DNA of 6,312 nt from positions 1 to 6,312 of the forward strand of contig WRDV01000063.1 in assembly GCA_009779655.1 (NCBI GenBank), read 5' to 3'. This document shows positions 1 to 6,312 of the stretch, piece after piece. The translations under genes and the position numbers were made by a program. Numbering within the stretch: position 1 is the first letter of the stretch; every line of letters starts with the position of its first letter. Origin of the DNA: Dehalococcoidia bacterium (GTDB taxonomy: Bacteria > Chloroflexota > Dehalococcoidia > Dehalococcoidales > UBA1222). The notes beneath the pieces were generated by a model. It had not been told where the DNA came from and made no database searches. It saw nothing but the letters and a program-made list of their open reading frames with translations.

Positions 1-2031
1 AACCTCGCCTTCATGGGCAGTACCGTGATTTCCGGCTCGGCAATGGCGCTCGTACTAGCTGTAGGAGACGATTCAGTGTTCGGCGAAATAGTGGGACAGC
101 TGCAGAAGAAAACGCCGCCGACAAGCTTTGAAAAAGGCGTGAACTCCATTTCATGGCTACTTATACGATTTATGCTTGTCATGGTTCCTGTTGTGCTATT
201 CGTCAACGGCTTCACAAAAGGCGACTGGCTTCAGGCATTCCTCTTTGCGCTATCCGTCGCGGTTGGGCTCACGCCTGAAATGCTCCCTATGATTGTGTCC
301 GCAAACCTTGCCAAGGGCGCGACATCAATGTCTAAAAAGAAAGTTATTGTAAAAGAAATCAATGCCATACAAAACTTCGGCGCGATGGACATACTTTGTA
401 CTGACAAGACAGGTACATTGACGCAAGACAAGATCATCTTAGAATACCACCTTGACATACACGGAAACAGCGACACAAGAGTACTGCGCCATGCTTTTCT
501 CAACAGCCATTACCAAACAGGCCTCAAGAACCTCATGGATGTTTCTATTATTCAGAGGGCGCGCGAAGAAAAAGTCATTGAGAATGAGAACGCTTATGTA
601 AAGGTAGATGAAATCCCGTTTGATTTCAGCCGGCGGCGCATGAGCGTCATCGTATCGGATAAGAACGGCAAAATCCAAATGATTACCAAGGGCGCTATTG
701 AGGAAATGCTGTCCATTTCCTCATTCGCCGAATACAAAGGTAATGTAGAGCCTATGACGGATGAACTCCGTCGTGAAATTCTGGATACCTGCAAAAATTA
801 TAACACTGACGGGTTGCGCGTTTTAGGCATAGCGCAAAAGACTAACCCATCACAAAATAAAACGTTTTCTGTTGCAGACGAAAGCGGCATGGTGTTGATT
901 GGTTATCTCGCATTTCTTGATCCGCCGAAAGACAGCGCTATGGACGCAGTCGCATCTCTGCATGAATACGGCGTCGGGGTAAAAGTACTCACCGGTGATA
1001 ATGATGCGGTAACGAAAAGCGTATGCAAGCAAGTCGGCCTTTCGGCAGACAAAATATTGCTCGGTGCGGATATAGAAAATATGGACCGCGCACAGCTAAA
1101 GCTGGCCGTTGAGGAAACAAATATATTCGCCAAATTATCACCAAATCAAAAAGCTTTGATTGTGACCACTCTCCGTGAAAATGGCCATACAGTAGGCTAT
1201 ATGGGAGACGGCATTAACGATGCCGCCGCTATGCGAGCCGCAGATGTAGGTATCTCCGTTGATACAGCAGTTGACATCGCTAAAGAGTCCGCAAAGATGA
1301 TTCTGACAGAAAAAGACTTAATGGTGTTAAAAAACGGAGTTATTGAAGGGCGTAAGATTTACGCTAACATCATAAAGTATATCAAGATGACAGCAAGCTC
1401 CAATTTCGGAAATATGTTCTCTGTGCTTGTAGCGAGCGCGTTCATTCCATTTCTGCCGATGCTGCCAATCCAACTGCTATTACTCAACTTAATCTACGAC
1501 ATATCATGCATCGCCCTTCCTTGGGACAATGTAGACGAAGAGTTCCTTGCTGTTCCGCGCAAATGGGATGCTTCCAGTATCGGCAAGTTTATGGCGTGGT
1601 TTGGCCCTACAAGCTCAGTATTTGATATTACAACCTACCTGCTGATGTTCTTTGTTATCTGTCCTGCAATGTGCGGCGGAGTGGCGTTCAAAGATATCAC
1701 TGATCCTGCGATGCTGGCGTACTTTATCGCCTTATTCCAGGCCGGCTGGTTTGTGGAATCAATGTGGAGTCAGACTCTTGTTATCCACATGATACGCACG
1801 CCTAAAGTGCCGTTCATCCAAAGCCGCGCGGCGCTACCGGTTGTCTTGCTGACATTTAGCGGAATTGCGGTATTAACAGCCATACCATTTACATCATTCG
1901 GCGCGGCAATCGGACTTACCGCCCTGCCGCTGATATACTTCGCATGGCTTGGGCTTATAATCGTGCTGTATATGGCACTGGTAACAGTCTTTAAGAGAAT
2001 ATTTGTACGAAAGTACGGAGAGTTGCTATAA
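1..2031 (+). CDS. mgtA: Magnesium-translocating P-type ATPase (P3B, MgtA-like), 5'-truncated by window edge
   Basis: Inner-membrane pump that, in the MgtA/MgtB family, uses ATP to bring Mg2+ into the cytoplasm. The frame is open from base 1 (N-L-A-F before the first Met), so the ATG at 13 is internal; 676 residues are present against about 900 in the family, and the start, N-terminus and most of the actuator domain lie upstream. Counting from codon 1: the M3 segment near 49-70, M4 with the P3B signature PEMLPMIV near 92-99, the phosphorylated Asp135 in DKTGTLT, the nucleotide-site KGA at 230-232, TGDN at 331-334 and the hinge GDGINDAA with Asp403. After these come the M5/M6 region with LNLIYDIS, the MgtA-like LPWDNVDEEF, and further hydrophobic segments to a basic tail. 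No frameshift or lost catalytic residue is visible. Family assignment is very secure; exact ion preference (Mg2+, possibly also Ni2+) is by homology. Promoter and any Mg2+-sensing leader are outside the window. Confidence 0.96.
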   Translation, partial: NLAFMGSTVISGSAMALVLAVGDDSVFGEIVGQLQKKTPPTSFEKGVNSISWLLIRFMLVMVPVVLFVNGFTKGDWLQAFLFALSVAVGLTPEMLPMIVSANLAKGATSMSKKKVIVKEINAIQNFGAMDILCTDKTGTLTQDKIILEYHLDIHGNSDTRVLRHAFLNSHYQTGLKNLMDVSIIQRAREEKVIENENAYVKVDEIPFDFSRRRMSVIVSDKNGKIQMITKGAIEEMLSISSFAEYKGNVEPMTDELRREILDTCKNYNTDGLRVLGIAQKTNPSQNKTFSVADESGMVLIGYLAFLDPPKDSAMDAVASLHEYGVGVKVLTGDNDAVTKSVCKQVGLSADKILLGADIENMDRAQLKLAVEETNIFAKLSPNQKALIVTTLRENGHTVGYMGDGINDAAAMRAADVGISVDTAVDIAKESAKMILTEKDLMVLKNGVIEGRKIYANIIKYIKMTASSNFGNMFSVLVASAFIPFLPMLPIQLLLLNLIYDISCIALPWDNVDEEFLAVPRKWDASSIGKFMAWFGPTSSVFDITTYLLMFFVICPAMCGGVAFKDITDPAMLAYFIALFQAGWFVESMWSQTLVIHMIRTPKVPFIQSRAALPVVLLTFSGIAVLTAIPFTSFGAAIGLTALPLIYFAWLGLIIVLYMALVTVFKRIFVRKYGELL

Positions 2032-2038
2032 AAGAAAA

Positions 2039-2076
2039 CTTGGCTTGGCGATATTGGTTAATATCGCCAAGCCAAG
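2039..2076 (-). terminator. Perfect 17-bp hairpin, intrinsic terminator of the minus-strand ABC unit
   Basis: Arms at 2039-2055 and 2060-2076 are exact reverse complements, with a 4-base loop (GGTT on the plus strand). Read on the minus strand, the stem is followed immediately by TTTTCTTTT (2038-2030), the classic Rho-independent arrangement. Read on the plus strand it is followed by CCGCGG with no T-run. It therefore suits the ABC permease transcript, whose stop codon is about 70 bases upstream. The U-tract lies against the last codon and stop of mgtA. The hairpin could still protect the 3' end of mgtA mRNA, but as a plus-strand terminator it would be weak. Confidence 0.85.
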
Positions 2077-2147
2077 CCGCGGATAACTACCTGCACAGCT
2101 CATTTACGTGGCATGACGCTCACAGTCGCCTATTTATGTTAAGTGCA

Positions 2148-2843
2148 CTAAATCCTGAGCCCTTTTTTCCTATACGCCACAACAAACAAAACAAATACAA
2201 CGGCAATGTTCGCCAGCACTATCAAAACAGGCTCGGTGAGACTCATATCAAAATCATTCACAAGCATGCTCACCTGCCGCGTATATAGGAAGCTTGTCAT
2301 TTTGCTGATAGTTTCATTGAACTCCGCAAACATCGGGCTGAATGCGAGAATCATAAACACAGGCGTAACTGTGGCAGTTGCCACTTGTTGATTTTTAGAA
2401 ATAACACCAATAGTTGCCCCTAGGATGGCTGATGCTACAGAGCCAAGCGTCAACACCAACACAAATTTCACAAATTCCACGCCGCCAAATCCGCCGATCA
2501 AACCAAACAGCACTGCCACAATCAAACCGACCGTTAAAACAAAACCGCTGATGCCAAGTAAGTACTCCTGCGGTTTAACTCCGGCTATCACAAGAAAACG
2601 TAAGCTTTTGTGCTCCTTATCCTCTGCGATAACAGAAGCAACCGTCACAAGCGGAGTCATACCGGCATACATCGCTGCGAACATCGTGACAAACATGCTG
2701 TTCGGGATATCATCAGCCGGCTTCGCTATTAGCACAGTCATTATTAGTGCCATAATGGGAAAAAGTATAAACTGAATCAATACCATCCAGTTCTTTAACG
2801 TATCACATGCCTGTTTGATAAAAATGGCCTTTATAGTTCTCAT
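2148..2843 (-). CDS. ABC-2 type transporter permease
   Basis: Membrane-spanning half of an ABC exporter, 231 residues. Six hydrophobic stretches are visible at about 20-40, 50-71, 95-117, 126-148, 155-173 and 205-223, the six-helix plan of ABC-2 permeases. Between helices 2 and 3 lies the charged segment EDKEHKSLRFLVIAGVKPQE (about 74-93), which matches the position and style of the conserved cytoplasmic loop (E-K-E-x-x-T/S-L-R/E) that contacts the ATPase in this family. The ATG overlaps the TGA of the upstream ATPase gene in an ATGA (2840-2843), so translation is probably coupled; the only upstream purine run (AGGGACGG) sits rather far from the ATG. The C-terminus is basic (YRKKGLRI). The substrate cannot be read from sequence; relatives export drugs, peptides or lipid-like compounds. 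It probably acts with the adjacent ATPase as a 2+2 complex. Confidence 0.88.
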   Translation of the reverse strand: MRTIKAIFIKQACDTLKNWMVLIQFILFPIMALIMTVLIAKPADDIPNSMFVTMFAAMYAGMTPLVTVASVIAEDKEHKSLRFLVIAGVKPQEYLLGISGFVLTVGLIVAVLFGLIGGFGGVEFVKFVLVLTLGSVASAILGATIGVISKNQQVATATVTPVFMILAFSPMFAEFNETISKMTSFLYTRQVSMLVNDFDMSLTEPVLIVLANIAVVFVLFVVAYRKKGLRI

Positions 2844-3538
2844 TGTAAAGCCGTCCCTGTCATATTGATGAAGACTGCCTCCAAATCAGGCACTGTTTTC
2901 ATTGCATTATGCCGCATGCAAATATCCGCGGGACCACCGTGCTCTACTATTTTGCCTTTATGCAGCAGCGCGACACGATCACAGAGTTTTACTGCCTCAT
3001 CCATGTTGTGAGTTGTCAGAAAAATTGTGGCCCCTTTATCACGCAAACTCAGTATTAGCCTATGTATTCCGCGTGCCGTACCCGGATCAAGCCCGCTTGT
3101 CGGCTCGTCAAGAAACAGCAGCTTAGGTTCATGTAAAATGGCTCTTGCCAAAGCAAGCCGCTGCCTCATCCCTCTTGATAGGGTATTAACCGCTTTTTTT
3201 ACCGCGTCTTCAAGCCCAACACTTTTCAAGACTTCTAAAGATTTTTTATGCGGCATTCCGTAAATATCTGCAAAAACATTTAAGTTTTCTATACAAGATA
3301 ACCGCGGGTACAACCCATCCTCATCAAGCATAAGACCCGTCTCAAAAGGCGTAACGCCTATGGCATGGGTTCCGCTGTCTTGGGATAACTGATTTGTCAG
3401 GATATTAATAATAGTCGTCTTGCCGGCGCCTGATGGGCCAAGCAGCCCGAAAATCTCCTTGTATTTCGTCTCAAAAGAAACCTCTGAAAGCACCGTTTGC
3501 GCGCCGAAACGCTTAACGATATTTGTCATCTTAATCAT
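2840..3538 (-). CDS. ABC transporter ATP-binding protein
   Basis: Cytoplasmic nucleotide-binding subunit, 232 residues, a normal length for a single domain. Visible motifs: Walker A GPSGAGKT (34-41), ABC signature LSRGMRQR (120-127), Walker B LLFLDEP with Glu145 (140-146), D-loop SGLD (148-151) and H-loop His177 in TTHNMDEA. The Q-loop is unusual: where most relatives read as L-P-Q-E-P-G-L-Y, this protein has MLDEDGLYPRL (70-80), placing Asp72 at the expected Gln. I recall similar DEDGLY versions in other Firmicute ATPases, so this is probably a subfamily trait, not damage. The gene overlaps the permease start by 4 bases. Its own start (ATG at 3538-3536) lacks a good Shine-Dalgarno; GGGA lies 8 bases upstream. 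It lies inside the end of an interrupted upstream reading frame, which hints at former translational coupling. Met4 is an alternative start. Substrate and direction (probably export) are inferred from the ABC-2 partner. Confidence 0.92.
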   Translation of the reverse strand: MIKMTNIVKRFGAQTVLSEVSFETKYKEIFGLLGPSGAGKTTIINILTNQLSQDSGTHAIGVTPFETGLMLDEDGLYPRLSCIENLNVFADIYGMPHKKSLEVLKSVGLEDAVKKAVNTLSRGMRQRLALARAILHEPKLLFLDEPTSGLDPGTARGIHRLILSLRDKGATIFLTTHNMDEAVKLCDRVALLHKGKIVEHGGPADICMRHNAMKTVPDLEAVFINMTGTALQ

Positions 3539-3761
3539 ATCTGTTATCCCAAATCACGTGCTCAGCTACCGCAAGTTCAATTACACATATTGCACTTTGA
3601 ACAGTCACCTTAAGACGATCCGCAAGTAGCTGTTACTCTAATACCACAATATTTTGTCGCGTAAGCAATAGTTTAAACAGCGCGGTGTTTTCAAAATGTA
3701 CCGGACTCACACAAATACTTGCATCAGATAAGTCTATAATACTAAGACGCCGCGCCCGCGC
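3531..3761 (-). pseudogene. Possible remnant of a decayed gene between iorB and the ABC ATPase
   Basis: The ~195 bases between iorB and the ATPase hold no intact gene, but one minus-strand frame reads through nearly all of it. It opens after a TGA inside the iorB tail and runs 42 codons (3761-3636). It meets a TAA at 3635-3633, continues 33 sense codons (3632-3534) and ends at TAA 3533-3531, overlapping the ATPase ATG by 8 bases. The translation is protein-like, for example LSIIDLSDASICVSPVHFE before the stop and LKVTVQSAICVIELAVAEH after it. The stop lies in GAG TAA CAG, one C-to-T change from Glu-Gln-Gln. The frame has no ATG start, so a 5' part would also be missing. I do not recognise the family. 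It may instead be a chance open frame, since only about 75 codons are involved. Confidence 0.35.
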
Positions 3762-4321
3762 TCAAACGCCTCCAGATTGATATCTACTACCTTAGATGGC
3801 AAGCGCCAGGCAATAACACTCTTCCAGCTATCTTTATCAAACGGCATCAGCACCGACACCACGCCGAGCATTAACACATTAAGTACTTTGATGTTACCGA
3901 GCTCAGCCGCCATGCGCTGCCCTTCAACGAACGTCACCTTAGCCCCGCTGTGGCTCAGTATGCACATAATCTTGTCATCGTTCGGATAGACATCTCTCCC
4001 TAGACTTACCGATAACGGCGGCATACACTGATCGCTTACAATAACAGTGGCCTCAGGCTTAAGATAAGCGCTCCAGCGAGCCGCCTCCAGTTTCTCAAAC
4101 CCAAGCAATAAATCTGCTTCCCTTGCACCAATCATCTGGGAGTCAACAGTTGCGCCGATTCGCATATGCGTTATCACGCTTCCGCCGCGCTGCGCCATGC
4201 CAAGCGTATCTGTCTTCTTAACATCATATCCGCATGAAATCGCCACATCGCCCAAAATATCGCTTGCCAGCACCACCCCTTGCCCGCCCACTCCGGTTAT
4301 GAGAACATTAATACTTCGCAT
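3734..4321 (-). CDS. iorB: Indolepyruvate ferredoxin oxidoreductase, beta subunit (gamma-type 2-oxoacid:acceptor domain)
   Basis: Small subunit of the IorAB enzyme, which converts indolepyruvate and other aryl pyruvates plus CoA to the aryl-acetyl-CoA, CO2 and reduced ferredoxin in the cytoplasm. The 195 residues match the usual length of about 190-200. The N-terminal glycine-rich GVGGQGV (10-16) is the hallmark of the pyruvate ferredoxin/flavodoxin oxidoreductase gamma-type domain. GMAQRGGSV (41-49) corresponds to the second conserved block (G-M-A/S-Q-R-G-G). There is no membrane segment or signal peptide. The ATG shares one base with the iorA stop (TAATG at 4323-4319), and a consensus AAGGAGG (4334-4328) lies 6 bases before the start, so this start is well supported. 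One frame and one operon with iorA imply equimolar production of the two subunits. Substrate preference within aryl pyruvates is by homology. Confidence 0.93.
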   Translation of the reverse strand: MRSINVLITGVGGQGVVLASDILGDVAISCGYDVKKTDTLGMAQRGGSVITHMRIGATVDSQMIGAREADLLLGFEKLEAARWSAYLKPEATVIVSDQCMPPLSVSLGRDVYPNDDKIMCILSHSGAKVTFVEGQRMAAELGNIKVLNVLMLGVVSVLMPFDKDSWKSVIAWRLPSKVVDINLEAFERGRGVLVL

Positions 4322-6129
4322 TAAGAGCCTCCTTCTTTGGACAACACAGGCTCAATAGCCCTGCCGGGGCAAATCTGTTGGCATAGGGTACAGCCGCTGC
4401 ATATCTGTGCGTCAATCACTAATTCGTCTCCTGCTTTCTGCAGAGCAGAACAACCAAGCCCCAAGCAAATATCACATCGGGCGCATTTTTGAGCATCAAT
4501 CGCAAGCGCCGCAGCCTTCTTACGCGATATAGCGATGCAGTCGCCGCGTATTACCAGAACCACCAGCTCCGGCTTATCAATAGCTTCTTTCAGCGCTGTG
4601 CGGATTGCGCGAATGTCAAACGCCGGCACCTCATGAACATTGGTTACGCCGCAGCTCTTGACCAGCGATATAATATCTACGGCATAAGTCTCTTCACCCT
4701 GCGCCGTAAAACCGGTGCCGGGATGATGCTGATGCCCTGTCATAGCCGTCGTGCGGTTATCCAATATGGCGATGGTCATTTGCGATTTATTGTATACAGC
4801 ATTAATGAGCCCCGTGATACCGGAATGCAGGAATGTTGAATCGCCTATAACAGCAATCAGCTTATCGCTAATACCCGCCTTCTCCATACCCAGCGCCTGA
4901 CCAATACCGGCACCCATACAGGCACATGTGTCCATAGCGCTCAGCGGCGGATATGCCGCCAGCGTATAGCAGCCGATATCGCCCGTAATAATTAAACCGG
5001 CCCTTCCGGGCTCAGCGCTTCTGCGCCGCAGTCCAAGGCTGTTTAGCACAGAAAACACTCCTATATGAGGGCAGCCCGAACATAACAGCGGAGGGCGTTT
5101 AGGAAGAGCGCTTACCAGCTCCTGCAAATCAGGTGCCGGCACCTGTTCTTCAAAGACGCCCCAGCCGGCTTTTCTCGCAGCGTTTCGTATAATATCCCTG
5201 TTTAATTCTCCGGTACCCGGAATAAAAGCCTTACCTTCTACCTCTATTCCCATAGCTCGAATTTGCTCTTCAATGAACGGATCCAACTCTTCAATAACTA
5301 CCAGCCGCTTAACACTTGCAGCAAAGCGCCGGATCATATTCTGCGGTAATGGATAGCTCATACCTAATTTAAGAAATGAAGCCTGCGGCAATACTTCACG
5401 AGCATAGTTGAAAGCGACACAACTGGATATGACGCCAATATCCGAGCCGCCTTGTATAATACGGTTGAGCGAGCATGTCTCAGAATACTCCGCCAATTTA
5501 TCGAGCCTTTCAAACGTTATCAGCTGACGATGACGCGCATTAACAGGCAATGTTACGAATTTCGCCATATCTTTGCGGAAAAGAGCTTGGGTGCAGTCAG
5601 CCGATCTATCTCTGTTTATGTCAACTATCGTTTTAGCATGCGATATACGTGTGGTACTCCTAACCATAACAGGCGTATCAAAACGCTCGCTGATATCAAA
5701 AGCCAGCGGCATAATATCATATGCTTCCTGGCTATCGGATGGCTCCAACAGCGCAATCTTAGCGAATTTAGCGAGGTTGCGGTTATCCTGTTCATTTTGC
5801 GATGAATGTATACCCGGGTCATCGGCACTGACCAGCACAAGCCCCCCGCACACCCCGGTAACAGCGGCTGCCATAAACGGATCCGCCGCCACGTTTAAAC
5901 CAACGTGTTTCATTAAGACTAAGGCACGCACTCCTGTGTAACAGGCTCCAAGCCCAACCTCAAAGGCCACCTTTTCGTTGGGAGCCCATTCGGCATGTAT
6001 ATCTTTAAATCGAGATAGGTTCTCCAATATTTCCGTACTGGGCGTTCCGGGATAGGCTGCTGCGACGCATAACCCGGCATGATAAGCACCAAGTGCAATG
6101 GATTCGTTTCCTGACAGTAATTTTTTCAT
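4321..6129 (-). CDS. iorA: Indolepyruvate ferredoxin oxidoreductase, alpha subunit (TPP and 2x[4Fe-4S])
   Basis: Large catalytic subunit of IorAB, 602 residues, typical for the family. Domain order: an N-terminal pyrimidine-binding region starting MKKLLSGNESIALGAY, with YPGTPSTEI (26-34), EWAPNEKVAFE (47-57) and MKHVGLNVAADP (73-84). A central transketolase-C-like domain follows (about 225-330). The pyrophosphate-binding domain begins near LLCSGCPHIG (348-357) and carries GDIGCY (383-388), GDS (429-431) and LDN (456-458), the TPP/Mg2+ motif, then TAMTGHQHHPGTG. The C-terminus has two ferredoxin clusters: Cys549, 552, 555, 560 (CxxCxxCx4C) and Cys577, 580, 583, 587-Pro (CxxCxxCx3CP). They carry electrons from the TPP site to external ferredoxin. 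The start at 6129-6127 fits the conserved N-terminus of relatives. No Shine-Dalgarno precedes it, and a -10 box lies 5 bases upstream, so the mRNA may be leaderless. All catalytic motifs look intact. Confidence 0.96.
   Translation of the reverse strand: MKKLLSGNESIALGAYHAGLCVAAAYPGTPSTEILENLSRFKDIHAEWAPNEKVAFEVGLGACYTGVRALVLMKHVGLNVAADPFMAAAVTGVCGGLVLVSADDPGIHSSQNEQDNRNLAKFAKIALLEPSDSQEAYDIMPLAFDISERFDTPVMVRSTTRISHAKTIVDINRDRSADCTQALFRKDMAKFVTLPVNARHRQLITFERLDKLAEYSETCSLNRIIQGGSDIGVISSCVAFNYAREVLPQASFLKLGMSYPLPQNMIRRFAASVKRLVVIEELDPFIEEQIRAMGIEVEGKAFIPGTGELNRDIIRNAARKAGWGVFEEQVPAPDLQELVSALPKRPPLLCSGCPHIGVFSVLNSLGLRRRSAEPGRAGLIITGDIGCYTLAAYPPLSAMDTCACMGAGIGQALGMEKAGISDKLIAVIGDSTFLHSGITGLINAVYNKSQMTIAILDNRTTAMTGHQHHPGTGFTAQGEETYAVDIISLVKSCGVTNVHEVPAFDIRAIRTALKEAIDKPELVVLVIRGDCIAISRKKAAALAIDAQKCARCDICLGLGCSALQKAGDELVIDAQICSGCTLCQQICPGRAIEPVLSKEGGS
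4328..4334 (-). promoter_or_regulatory. Consensus Shine-Dalgarno of iorB, inside the iorA 3' end
   Basis: On the minus strand AAGGAGG stands 6 bases before the iorB ATG. It is encoded within the final codons of iorA (Lys-Glu-Gly-Gly-Ser). It decides the iorB start and, with the TAATG overlap, allows both reinitiation and independent initiation. It contrasts with iorA and the ABC ATPase, which have no comparable site. Confidence 0.9.
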
Positions 6130-6146
6130 ATGTAATTATAACATAT
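6128..6146. repeat. Short inverted repeat over the iorA -10 box and start codon
   Basis: ATATGT (6128-6133) and ACATAT (6141-6146) are perfect 6-base inverted repeats with a 7-base spacer, which is the reverse complement of TATAATT. The dyad covers the proposed -10 hexamer, the transcription start and part of the ATG, a place where a dimeric repressor would block transcription. In AT-rich DNA such a short dyad can arise by chance, and I do not recognise a known operator. Confidence 0.25.
6135..6145 (-). promoter_or_regulatory. Extended -10 promoter immediately upstream of iorA
   Basis: On the minus strand, TATGT (6145-6141) runs directly into TATAAT (6140-6135), an exact TRTGN extended -10 followed by a consensus -10 hexamer. 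Only 5 bases separate it from the iorA ATG. Standard spacing places the transcription start at about 6128, give or take 2 bases, on or beside the A of the ATG. The -35 position (around 6158-6163, TCTCAT) is poor, as expected for extended -10 promoters. The region is AT-rich, so chance resemblance cannot be excluded. Confidence 0.55.
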
Positions 6147-6206
6147 ACATACATTAGATGAGAAAATGTCAGAAATGAAGATTATTACCCCTAAACTCCG
6201 CAAATA

Positions 6207-6212
6207 ATTATC
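6207..6212 (-). promoter_or_regulatory. Weak second -10 candidate upstream of iorA
   Basis: GATAAT on the minus strand differs from consensus at one base, but no good -35 hexamer stands 16-18 bases upstream (the nearest resembles TGTGAC). Use of this site would give iorA a leader of about 70 bases, still without a Shine-Dalgarno near the ATG. It is listed as the main alternative to the leaderless model. Apart from the sites noted here, I see no gene or RNA motif in the 183 bases from 6130 to 6312. Confidence 0.2.
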
Positions 6213-6290
6213 CTATACAAGCACAAAAGTCACAGTGTTAGCTTTAGATGCTTTCCGAAATGTATATGATATAACGTCTAAAAGTACCAC

Positions 6291-6300
6291 AAAAAGCCCC
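6291..6300 (-). terminator. Possible 3' half of an intrinsic terminator cut by the window edge
   Basis: The minus strand reads GGGGCTTTTT, which looks like the descending arm plus U-tract of a Rho-independent terminator for a gene upstream of iorA. The matching GCCCC arm would have to lie just beyond base 6312, so this cannot be confirmed. If real, it isolates the iorA promoter from the preceding minus-strand gene. Confidence 0.25.
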
Positions 6301-6312
6301 TTTTATTCAGTT

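Noticed and set aside
13..15. ATG at 13 as the true start of the Mg2+ ATPase
   Set aside because: The frame is open to base 1 and N-L-A-F before this Met matches the conserved MgtA segment N-I-C-F-M-G. The family needs over 200 more N-terminal residues.
2040..2288. Plus-strand open frame of 82 codons after mgtA
   Set aside because: It starts inside the terminator hairpin and runs antisense through the permease C-terminus. The translation is unlike a known protein and no ribosome site was seen.
2425..2775. Plus-strand open frame of 116 codons
   Set aside because: It is antisense to the ABC-2 permease. Its Thr/Asn/Pro-rich translation is what the reverse complement of a hydrophobic membrane protein typically gives.
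3539..3733. Promoter for the ABC ATPase in the gap after iorB
   Set aside because: Best candidates (TTGCTT with a 19-base spacer to TATTAG) match consensus poorly, so none is called.
4443..4486. Irregular first ferredoxin motif of IorA (x4 before the last Cys, no following Pro) as a possible broken cluster
   Set aside because: A CxxCxxCx4C first motif ending in G-C is usual in IorA proteins, and all eight cysteines are present.
5573..5941. Plus-strand open frames of 117-122 codons within iorA
   Set aside because: They overlap the clearly conserved IorA N-terminal domain on the opposite strand, with no independent sign of coding.

Overview
This window looks like chromosome from an anaerobic, Firmicutes-like bacterium (Clostridia or Negativicutes). 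The reasons are an archaeal-type indolepyruvate:ferredoxin oxidoreductase pair, a consensus Shine-Dalgarno (AAGGAGG) before iorB, tightly overlapping genes, and an ABC-2 exporter of a style common in Firmicutes. This taxonomic call is inference only. No rRNA, tRNA, CRISPR array, insertion sequence or phage gene was recognised.

Layout. Positions 1-2031 (+) hold the 3' three quarters of an MgtA-type P-type Mg2+ ATPase; its first ~220-240 codons lie outside the window. The remaining genes run on the minus strand and converge on it. From right to left these are iorA (6129-4321), iorB (4321-3734), a ~200-base stretch carrying an interrupted reading frame (3761-3531), an ABC ATPase (3538-2840) and an ABC-2 permease (2843-2148). 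A perfect 17-bp hairpin at 2039-2076 has a U-rich tail only in the minus direction. It closes the minus-strand unit and abuts the mgtA stop codon.

How the genes work together. IorA (thiamine-diphosphate subunit with two C-terminal [4Fe-4S] motifs) and IorB (gamma-type subunit) should form one enzyme that oxidatively decarboxylates aryl pyruvates and reduces ferredoxin, as in aromatic amino acid fermentation. The ATPase and permease should form one exporter of unknown substrate. I see no terminator or convincing promoter between iorB and the ABC genes. One transcript from the iorA promoter to the hairpin at 2039-2076 is therefore possible, though not shown.

Most worth a second look: (1) iorA has an extended -10 promoter (TATGTTATAAT) placed so that transcription should begin at or next to the ATG, with no Shine-Dalgarno, which predicts a leaderless mRNA. 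(2) A protein-like reading frame between iorB and the ABC ATPase is broken by a single TAA and overlaps the ATPase start by 8 bases, which suggests a decayed gene. (3) The ABC ATPase has Asp where the Q-loop Gln is expected. I found no clear case for an entirely new biological system here.
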